Shown: one piece after another, positions 1 through 4,285 of the stretch | Layout of the letters: every line of letters begins with the position of its first letter | How positions within the stretch are numbered: position 1 is the first letter of the stretch | Assembly: GCA_031279295.1 (NCBI GenBank) | Contig: JAITIT010000022.1 | Span: 1-14,245, forward strand | Direction of reading: 5' to 3' | Length of the DNA: 14,245 bases | From: Holosporales bacterium | GTDB lineage: Bacteria > Pseudomonadota > Alphaproteobacteria > RUG11792 | Translations under genes and position numbers: made by a program | Notes under the pieces: generated by a model | The model's input: only the letters and a program-made list of their open reading frames with translations | Told to the model about the DNA's origin: nothing | Database searches by the model: none

Positions 1-2
1 AG

Positions 3-701
3 AGAAGCAGCGAACCAGTAATAGGCGCAACAAGGCAGCTGAAGCTAGATGCACTAGATTCAAAATACACGAATACCACGCAGAAAGGGCTAGCACTCCT
101 GTACACCGTTGGCGCAATAGACACACCACCAGACGCAGTAAACGAAGCACAAGATACCCCAATATCACCGTATGCCGTGCACAAAATGCGCGCAGCGCCG
201 ATCACAAGAACAGAGCACACACCAACCCCAACAGTACCAGCACTAACGAGCACAGACACAATACTGGCAGCGAGACTGGCCCCACCGCCGGCTACACCGG
301 ACCCAACACCACGAGCAGACGAGCGGCTAAAGAAAGCAAGCGGGATACCAGCCCAACTAACGTTAGGCAGGGGCGACACAACACTGCTCGGAACACCAAC
401 CCCAACAGCGCAGGCACAAGCAAACCCCGGCGTAATACCGGCTGCAGCACCAACCCCACCACTAGCTACACCGAACCCAGTGCTACGAGCAGATGGACCG
501 CCAAGGAGAGCAGGAAAGCTGCCAGCCCTGCTAACACCGAACGGGGGCGACGCAGCGCCACCGAAAACACCAACACCAACAAACCCTAGCGGAGCACCGG
601 TAGCGAAACCGACCCCACCACCGGATGCACTGGACCCGGGACCACAGGCAAACCAGCCGCCAAGGAGAACAAGAGCGGGGCTGGACCAATACGTAGGCTA
701 G
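3..701 (+). CDS. Partial Pro/Thr/Ala-rich repetitive protein (3' end; frame uncertain)
   Basis: I do not recognise this gene. The frame is open from the left edge to a TAG at 699-701, about 232 codons, so the start lies outside; a GTG at 177 is the first internal candidate start but nothing favours it. The first 60 residues look like ordinary protein (LDALDSKYTNTTQKGLALLY). The rest is low-complexity, rich in P, T and A, with PTPT at each repeat start (222, 396, 570). No transmembrane helix or catalytic motif is visible. Caution: the + strand here is so poor in T that stop codons are rare by composition alone. The neighbouring frame starting at base 2 is also open to 586, and repeat copies are better conserved in that frame. 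This entry may therefore be a false or overlapping frame. Confidence 0.35.
   Translation, partial: RSSEPVIGATRQLKLDALDSKYTNTTQKGLALLYTVGAIDTPPDAVNEAQDTPISPYAVHKMRAAPITRTEHTPTPTVPALTSTDTILAARLAPPPATPDPTPRADERLKKASGIPAQLTLGRGDTTLLGTPTPTAQAQANPGVIPAAAPTPPLATPNPVLRADGPPRRAGKLPALLTPNGGDAAPPKTPTPTNPSGAPVAKPTPPPDALDPGPQANQPPRRTRAGLDQYVG
222..701 (+). repeat. Degenerate 174-bp tandem repeat, about 2.8 copies
   Basis: Copies begin at 222, 396 and 570. Copies 1 and 2 have exactly the same length (174 bp, 58 codons) and align without gaps. Copy 3 lacks about 15 bp (5 codons) near its start and decays towards 701. Each starts with a CCA-ACC/ACA-CCA-ACA block. The multiple-of-three unit and in-frame deletion fit a protein-coding repeat. 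A more degenerate copy may lie before 222, where an ACCAC...AGACG...AAGATACC order resembles the middle of copy 1. Confidence 0.7.
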
Positions 702-878
702 TAGCTGAGGGGGGAGCAAGAAGGAAAGTGACCCGCAAACACAGCCACATGGAGGAGCAACAGAGGAATCAAGCAAGCACCGACGACGGTGAAGTGAGAA
801 CACCAACGAAGTCAAAAGAGGCACAACGGAAGGACGCGACGAAACAATGTGACCCACAGTAGGACGGCAGCTACCCAG

Positions 879-901
879 CCCCCCCACGGAGAGGGGGGGG
901 G
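879..901 (+). other. C7/G9 homopolymer inverted repeat
   Basis: Seven C (879-885), a seven-base spacer ACGGAGA, and nine G (893-901) can form a 7-bp all-G/C stem. No T run follows, so it is not a classical intrinsic terminator. The tracts are prone to replication slippage and to sequencing length errors. It sits 17 nt after the TAG at 860-862. Confidence 0.6.
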
Positions 902-928
902 TGACGGGAGTTAGAAAGAAAGCACATA

Positions 929-968
929 TCTATCTCGCCGGGAGCGGTGCACATTCCGGCGAGATGGA
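929..968 (+). other. Strong hairpin upstream of tRNA-Trp
   Basis: ATCTCGCCGG (932-941) pairs perfectly with CCGGCGAGAT (956-965). Flanking bases 929-931 and 966-968 extend it to 13 bp with one G-U pair. The loop is 14 nt. On the + strand the sequence after it is A-rich (GAGATAAAATAATG), not T-rich. On the - strand the hairpin is followed by a pyrimidine-rich stretch (complement of 911-925). It may end transcription entering from the left or mark an RNA end. The 702-1027 stretch holds this hairpin, the C7/G9 repeat and a putative promoter, and no other gene that I can support. Confidence 0.5.
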
Positions 969-1003
969 GATAAAATAATGTGGTGGCGTGGAGTAGTGAT
1001 GTG

Positions 1004-1012
1004 TGCTAAGAT
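1004..1012 (+). promoter_or_regulatory. Possible extended -10 promoter for tRNA-Trp-secE-nusG
   Basis: TGC-TAAGAT at 1004-1012 matches the extended -10 pattern TGn-TATAAT, with four of six core bases. Initiation about 7 nt downstream (near 1019) would give an 8-9 nt leader before the tRNA. No good -35 hexamer is seen at the usual distance (about 984-989, TGGCGT), which an extended -10 can tolerate. Confidence 0.35.
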
Positions 1013-1027
1013 AATGTCGGGTATAGT

Positions 1028-1104
1028 AGGAGTGTAGCTCAATCTGGTAGAGTTCCGGTCTCCAAAACCGGCGGTTAGGGGTTCGAGTCCCTTCACTCCT
1101 GCCA
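1028..1104 (+). tRNA. trpT: tRNA-Trp (anticodon CCA)
   Basis: The full cloverleaf can be drawn. The acceptor stem AGGAGTG (1028-1034) pairs with CACTCCT (1094-1100), followed by discriminator G and an encoded CCA (1102-1104). The D arm is GCTC/GAGT with GG in its loop. The anticodon stem CCGGT (1055-1059)/ACCGG (1067-1071) holds loop CTCCAAA, giving anticodon CCA at 1062-1064. The T arm is AGGGG-TTCGAGT-CCCTT. It inserts tryptophan at UGG. Linkage to secE 25 nt downstream is the common bacterial arrangement and suggests one transcript from which the tRNA is cut out. Confidence 0.97.
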
Positions 1105-1129
1105 CTAAATTGAGCGCGGGAAATGGTCG

Positions 1130-1333
1130 ATGGCATCTAGATCTGTAGTTAGGGGGTTTTGCTCCTATATAGCGGACGTGAAAGCCGAGGTCGGTAGAGT
1201 GACCTGGTCATCTCGTAAGGAAGTTATCGTAACCACGATCGTTGTCTTCGTTATGGCATTAATCGCATCACTATTCTTCGCCCTTGTCGATACGGCGTGG
1301 TACAAGATTGTTCATGTGATAATTGGACAATGA
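1130..1333 (+). CDS. secE: Preprotein translocase subunit SecE
   Basis: SecE clamps the two halves of SecY in the inner-membrane SecYEG channel. The 67-residue product is the usual short, single-helix form of alphaproteobacteria. It has an amphipathic N-terminal segment with the family motif around VTWSSRKEV (residues 24-32), then one membrane helix at about residues 33-55 (IVVFVMALIASLFFALV) and a short periplasmic tail. The ATG at 1130 is chosen because the conserved part begins soon after it and it is the first in-frame ATG. The Shine-Dalgarno is weak. An ATG at 1123 is in a different frame. The gene follows tRNA-Trp by 25 nt, and its TGA overlaps the start of nusG, so the two are probably translationally coupled. 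Confidence 0.96.
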   Translation: MASRSVVRGFCSYIADVKAEVGRVTWSSRKEVIVTTIVVFVMALIASLFFALVDTAWYKIVHVIIGQ

Positions 1334-1866
1334 TGCAAAGGGCAAGATGGTACATCGTTCATGTCTACTCTGGGTCTGAGGACAAGGTAGCCAAGGCTAT
1401 ACTGGAGGCCGCTGAGAAGAAGGGACTACGTCACTATTTCGAAGAGATTCTGATACCAACAGAGGAGGTAGTCGAGATCAAGGGAGGCGAGAGGGTTAAT
1501 GTCGATAGAAAGTACTTTCCTGGGTACATTCTTATCAAGATGATTATGAATGAAGATGCCGGATGTCTTGTGAGGAGCACACAGAAGGTGTCTGGATTTC
1601 TAGGCACTAAGGGACACCCTGTTCCGATCAGTGAGCTGGAAGTTGCGAAGATCATGAAGAAGGCACAGGAGGCAAGTGAATCTCCGAGAAGTACGGTGAC
1701 ATACGACGTCGGGGATCAGGTAAAGGTGGTCGAGGGACCGTTTGCGTCGTTCTCTGGTTTTGTTGAAGAGGTAGAGGATGATAGGCAAAGGCTAAAGGTA
1801 TCCGTTATGATATTCGGGCGAGCAACCCCGGTAACATTGGAGTACGCACAGGTTGCTAGGGTATAG
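1330..1866 (+). CDS. nusG: Transcription termination/antitermination factor NusG
   Basis: NusG binds the RNA polymerase clamp, suppresses pausing, and links polymerase to ribosomal S10 or to Rho. The product is 178 residues, close to the family norm of about 180. Residues about 5-110 form the NGN domain (RWYIVHVYSG near the N-terminus; FPGYILIKM, the polymerase-contact strand). Residues about 122-178 form the KOW domain (VGDQVKVVEGPFASFSG). The start is placed at ATG 1330, giving a 4-nt ATGA overlap with secE; ATG 1333 would remove only one Met. An in-frame ATG at 1297 lies inside secE and would add 11 non-homologous residues. A 78-nt gap to rplK follows, in which I see no terminator. Confidence 0.98.
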   Translation: MMQRARWYIVHVYSGSEDKVAKAILEAAEKKGLRHYFEEILIPTEEVVEIKGGERVNVDRKYFPGYILIKMIMNEDAGCLVRSTQKVSGFLGTKGHPVPISELEVAKIMKKAQEASESPRSTVTYDVGDQVKVVEGPFASFSGFVEEVEDDRQRLKVSVMIFGRATPVTLEYAQVARV

Positions 1867-1944
1867 AAAAATGTTCTGTGGGAGATTTGGTCATTTGATC
1901 GTTGCACCACGGAGACTGGTTGTTAGAAAGCAGGAGAAAAGGAA

Positions 1945-2379
1945 ATGGCGAAGAAAATTTTGGGATACATAAAGCTACAGATCCCGGCGGGGAAAGCGAA
2001 TCCATCACCGCCGATAGGCCCGGCACTAGCGCAGAAGGGGCTTAACATCATGGAGTTCTGTAAGACGTTTAATGCGAAGACACAATCGATGGAACCTGGT
2101 ATGCCGGTCCCGGTGGTTATTACAGCATACGTCGATAAGAGCTTCACTTTTGAGATGAAGACTCCACCAGTTACGTACTACATAAAGAAGGCTGCACAGA
2201 TTACGAGTGGCTCGCAGAAGACTGGTATCACTGCGCCAATTGCAAAGATCAGCATGCTACAGGTGAGAGAGATAGCCGCACAGAAGATGCAAGACTTGAA
2301 TGCACACGATATTGAGACAGCCAGTCGGATGATCGTAGGATCAGCCAGATCAATGGGTGTCGAAGTGGCGGAGGGCTAG
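1945..2379 (+). CDS. rplK: 50S ribosomal protein L11
   Basis: L11 forms the base of the GTPase-associated stalk on 23S rRNA and is the site of thiostrepton action. The 144-residue length is normal. The N-terminal domain carries the proline-rich segment [19 protein letters not shown] (residues 14-32), and the C-terminal rRNA-binding domain follows from about residue 70 ([11 protein letters not shown], then the [10 protein letters not shown] and IVGSARSMG segments). A good ribosome-binding site, CAGGAGAAAAGG, precedes ATG 1945. The 78-nt leader could carry an L1 autoregulatory site, as known for other rplK-rplA operons, but I could not identify one. rplA starts 4 nt after its stop. Confidence 0.98.
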   Translation: MAKKILGYIKLQIPAGKANPSPPIGPALAQKGLNIMEFCKTFNAKTQSMEPGMPVPVVITAYVDKSFTFEMKTPPVTYYIKKAAQITSGSQKTGITAPIAKISMLQVREIAAQKMQDLNAHDIETASRMIVGSARSMGVEVAEG

Positions 2380-2383
2380 CAAT

Positions 2384-3067
2384 ATGGCACGTACTGGAAA
2401 GAGACTGAAGAACGTAAGGCAGGGCCTTGACTTCGGAAAGGTGTACTCCTTACCTGAAGCGATAGCAATCGTCAGGAAGACAGCAACTGCGAAGTTTGAT
2501 GAAACTGTAGAAGTCAGCGTTATGCTAGGGATTGATCCGACAAAACAGGATCAGACTGTGAGGGGCGTTGTGTCGCTTCCGAGTGGGACTGGCAAGACTT
2601 GCAGGGTTGCCGTATTTGCGAAAGATCAAAAAGCAGAGGTCGCCAAAGAGGCTGGAGCCGATGTGGTCGGTGCCGAAGATCTGGTCGATATGATACAAAA
2701 AGGTAACATGCCGTTCGATCGCTGTGTGGCAACACCTGATATGATGGCCATGGTCGGCAGGGTCGGAAAGATCCTAGGGCCCAAAGGACTCATGCCGAAT
2801 CCGAAGTTTGGTACTGTAACCGCCGATATCGCGACAGCCGTGCGCAACATCAAAGGAGGGCAAATAGAATATAGATCCGAGAAAGGTGGGATCATACATG
2901 CAGGACTCGGGAAGGTTAGCTTCTCGGATGAGGCTATCGCAGAAAACGTGAAGGCGTTCATCGATGCCATCATCAAGGCCAAACCTGCTGGCGCAAAGGG
3001 TACGTATATGAAGAAGATGACACTAAGTTCCACAATGGGAGTCGGCGTTGTCTTCGCCCTGGATTAA
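2384..3067 (+). CDS. rplA: 50S ribosomal protein L1
   Basis: L1 forms the mobile stalk at the E site that guides release of deacylated tRNA, and in many bacteria it represses its own operon. The product is 227 residues, slightly short of the usual 230. The start at ATG 2384 is preferred because GGAGGG (2370-2375), inside the end of rplK, is well spaced and homology begins at MARTGKRLK; an upstream in-frame ATG at 2357 lies within rplK. The family signature [19 protein letters not shown] lies at residues 122-140, the KGGQIEYR segment at about 157-164, and the C-terminus [14 protein letters not shown] is alphaproteobacterial in style. The two-domain layout is complete with no odd residues. Confidence 0.98.
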   Translation: MARTGKRLKNVRQGLDFGKVYSLPEAIAIVRKTATAKFDETVEVSVMLGIDPTKQDQTVRGVVSLPSGTGKTCRVAVFAKDQKAEVAKEAGADVVGAEDLVDMIQKGNMPFDRCVATPDMMAMVGRVGKILGPKGLMPNPKFGTVTADIATAVRNIKGGQIEYRSEKGGIIHAGLGKVSFSDEAIAENVKAFIDAIIKAKPAGAKGTYMKKMTLSSTMGVGVVFALD

Positions 3068-3105
3068 GAAGAGTTTTGCTGTGCTAGGTATTAGGTCAGC
3101 GAAAG

Positions 3106-3131
3106 AACACCTGACTGCCCGGTCAGGTGTT
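3106..3131 (+). other. Perfect 10-bp hairpin after rplA
   Basis: AACACCTGAC (3106-3115) and GTCAGGTGTT (3122-3131) are exact inverted repeats with a 6-nt loop. It lies 38 nt after the rplA stop. No T run follows. It could be an RNase III type processing site, a weak terminator, or the 5' insulating stem of the L10 leader. Confidence 0.7.
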
Positions 3132-3210
3132 GTCGAAGACTGTAGGTTTCACGTCGCAGAAATGTTGCGTGGATTAAAGTTCGCCGTACGAACTCCTGCA
3201 ATAGACAGAA
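3132..3210 (+). promoter_or_regulatory. Ribosomal L10 leader-like RNA element
   Basis: The rplA-rplJ gap contains the layout expected of an L10 leader, the mRNA site bound by the L10-L12 complex. CTGT (3140-3143) pairs with ACAG (3205-3208), and AGG (3144-3146) pairs with CCT (3195-3197). These helices flank an asymmetric internal bulge GCAATAG (3198-3204) that could form a kink-turn. The enclosed part holds a 4-bp CGCA/TGCG hairpin (3155-3169) and a 6-bp AGTTCG/CGAACT hairpin (3178-3194). Position immediately before rplJ-rplL fits the known family. Pairing was found by eye; a covariance-model search against the L10 leader family would decide. Confidence 0.65.
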
Positions 3211-3238
3211 GTGGTATTTTGTGCTCCTTCTGTATTTT
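3205..3238 (+). terminator. Possible attenuator hairpin in the rplJ leader
   Basis: ACAGAAG (3205-3211) pairs with CTTCTGT (3227-3233) around a 15-nt loop, followed by ATTTT (3234-3238). The 5' strand reuses ACAG, which also closes the L10 leader element, so the two structures exclude each other. The T tract is short and the stem only 7 bp, so efficiency as a terminator is doubtful. Confidence 0.35.
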
Positions 3239-3262
3239 AGGTAAACGTTAAGGAGAAGAGGA

Positions 3263-3766
3263 ATGAGGAGGCAGGAAAAGGAATCTTTCGTATCGAGTGT
3301 CCGAGGTGAGTTGTTGTGTGCATCAATAGTGATTGCGGTCAGCAGATCTGCTGGAATCACTGTTGAGGAGATCACGAAGTTCAGAAAGGGCATGAGAGCG
3401 GCGGAGTCAAACTTCAAGGTTCTGAAGAACACGCTCGCTCGTATCGCGATCAAGGACTCTCCGTTAGACTCGATATCAGGTTATCTAGAGGGGCCGACAG
3501 CGTTGGCTTATTCGGACAATCCGGTTGGAATGGCAAAGGCCATATCGGAGTTCGCTAAGGAGAGCGAGAAGATGGCGGTGCTTGGCGGTGTAATGGATGG
3601 CAATGTGATATCGGCTGACATTATCAAAGCCCTTGCGTCACTACCATCGATGGATGAGTTACGAGCGGGGATCATTGGGCTGCTAACAGCAGCTGCAACG
3701 AAGATCGTCAGGACCATTAAAGAGCCGTCCGCTAGAGTTGCAAGGGTGATTGCACTGAAGAGCTAG
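3263..3766 (+). CDS. rplJ: 50S ribosomal protein L10
   Basis: L10 anchors the L7/L12 dimers to the ribosome, and the L10-L12 complex typically represses translation of its own leader. The 167-residue length is within the family range. The N-terminal RNA-binding domain (about 1-125) includes SRSAGITVEEITKFRKGMR and FKVLKNTLARIA. The C-terminal helix region (about 130-167, LRAGIIGLLTAAATKIVRTI) binds the L12 dimers. AAGGAGAAGAGG just before ATG 3263 is a strong ribosome-binding site. Eight of its eleven arginine codons are AGG or AGA. The gene is followed by a 54-nt gap before rplL and preceded by the L10 leader. Confidence 0.97.
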   Translation: MRRQEKESFVSSVRGELLCASIVIAVSRSAGITVEEITKFRKGMRAAESNFKVLKNTLARIAIKDSPLDSISGYLEGPTALAYSDNPVGMAKAISEFAKESEKMAVLGGVMDGNVISADIIKALASLPSMDELRAGIIGLLTAAATKIVRTIKEPSARVARVIALKS

Positions 3767-3773
3767 TCACAGA

Positions 3774-3804
3774 GGGACGGAGGTGTCCCAGGTTTTTGTT
3801 TTTG
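3774..3804 (+). promoter_or_regulatory. Short hairpin plus T-rich tract before the rplL ribosome-binding site
   Basis: GGGAC (3774-3778) pairs with GTCCC (3785-3789), followed by AGG and TTTTTGTTTTT (3793-3803), then the rplL Shine-Dalgarno AAAGGAG. The 5-bp stem and 3-nt offset make a poor terminator. A U-rich stretch just 5' of a Shine-Dalgarno is a known kind of translation enhancer bound by ribosomal protein S1, which would suit L7/L12, needed in several copies per ribosome. Confidence 0.45.
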
Positions 3805-3820
3805 AAAGGAGTACCAAAGA

Positions 3821-4195
3821 ATGGCAGATTTGACGAGGATAGTAGAGGAACTGTCGAAGCTCACAGTGCTAGAGGCAGCTGAGTTGTCGAAGTTATTAGA
3901 GGAGACGTGGGGTGTTAGCGCGGCTGCAGCCGTCGCAGTAGCCGCACCCGCAGCAGGTGGAGCCGCCCCAGTTGAGGAGAAGACAGAGTTTGATGTCGAG
4001 CTAACTGAGGCCGGCGCAAGCAAAATAAATGTCATCAAGGAAGTTCGAGCAATTGTACCAGAGCTCGGGCTGAAGGAAGCAAAGGAGTTGGTCGAGGGAG
4101 CCCCGAAGGTAGTGAAGGCTGGGGTTAATAAGGAAGATGCCGAGAAGATCAAGAAGCAGCTCGAAGCGGCCGGAGCGAAGGTCACAATTAAGTAG
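3821..4195 (+). CDS. rplL: 50S ribosomal protein L7/L12
   Basis: L7/L12 forms the flexible stalk that recruits translation GTPases. The 124-residue length is normal. Residues 1-30 are the dimerisation domain that binds L10 ([19 protein letters not shown]). Residues about 34-52 are the Ala/Gly/Pro-rich hinge. Residues about 54-124 are the globular factor-binding domain ([45 protein letters not shown]). AAAGGAG precedes ATG 3821 at good spacing, after a T-rich tract. The gene is followed by a 90-nt gap with a hairpin, before rpoB. Confidence 0.99.
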   Translation: MADLTRIVEELSKLTVLEAAELSKLLEETWGVSAAAAVAVAAPAAGGAAPVEEKTEFDVELTEAGASKINVIKEVRAIVPELGLKEAKELVEGAPKVVKAGVNKEDAEKIKKQLEAAGAKVTIK

Positions 4196-4216
4196 CAGAT
4201 ACGTGAGCTAAATGTG

Positions 4217-4244
4217 GGAGGGCAGCTAATTATGGCTGTTCTCC
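4217..4244 (+). terminator. Hairpin in the rplL-rpoB gap (possible attenuator or processing site)
   Basis: GGAGGGCAGC (4217-4226) pairs with GCTGTTCTCC (4235-4244) over 10 bp with two G-U pairs, loop TAATTATG. It is followed by TCGCAATCGTTTTG, with only a weak, displaced T run. In E. coli the same gap holds a partial terminator and an RNase III site that lower rpoBC expression relative to ribosomal proteins; position and shape suggest an analogous role here. Confidence 0.5.
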
Positions 4245-4285
4245 TCGCAATCGTTTTGTGTGGTTGTTTATAGAGAAGGTTCAGT

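Larger units (their letters stand above)
2..862 (+). pseudogene. Alternative Arg/Thr/Asn-rich reading frame with one internal TAG
   Basis: Frame 2 is open from the window edge to a TAG at 587-589, then open again to a TAG at 860-862. The product is basic and rich in T, N, S and R. It repeats a unit containing TGSETGPTAGYTGP (copy 1) and TGSETDPTTGCTGP (copy 3), which match about 20 of 31 residues over the full segment, against about 8 of 29 for the same DNA read in frame 3. Between copies 1 and 3, hand-counted differences fall mostly on the third codon position of frame 2 (about 16, against 6 and 7). This hints at past selection in this frame. The TAG aligns with a CGG codon in the previous copy (KPRR against KP-stop-R). 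Possibly a decayed gene; it may equally be non-coding. It overlaps the frame ending at 701, and both cannot be confidently real. Confidence 0.3.
1..905 (+). other. T-depleted (A/C/G-rich) region
   Basis: A hand count gives about 70 T in positions 1-900 (near 8%), and about 46 T in 181-900 (near 6%), whereas the genes to the right have an ordinary T content. The bias continues for 200 bases past the stop at 701 and ends abruptly near 905. It is therefore not explained by the protein read from 3-701 alone. The C/A-rich stretch 200-480 is what a Rho-loading (rut) RNA would look like, but this is only a compositional resemblance. Confidence 0.75.

Noticed and set aside
222..701. CRISPR array or diversity-generating repeat
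   Set aside because: The unit is 174 bp, adjacent without unique spacers, and the copies differ throughout; no reverse transcriptase or cas gene is in the window.
2..862. TAG recoded as a sense codon
   Set aside because: Several certain genes in the window (nusG, rplK, rplJ, rplL, rpoB) terminate with TAG at their conserved ends.
531..887. 118-codon ORF on the - strand, rich in Cys, Trp and Arg
   Set aside because: It is the complement of the T-poor repeat region; its composition is what such a strand forces and it has no recognisable motif or ribosome-binding site.
1022..1027. TATAGT as the -10 box for the tRNA operon
   Set aside because: Initiation from it would begin inside the mature tRNA-Trp sequence.
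911..1136. Two - strand ORFs across tRNA-Trp
   Set aside because: They read through the tRNA gene in antisense; the apparent protein sequence is a translation of the tRNA.
3048..3251. 67-codon + strand ORF between rplA and rplJ
   Set aside because: It spans the hairpin and L10-leader structures, starts inside rplA and has no ribosome-binding site or homology I recognise.
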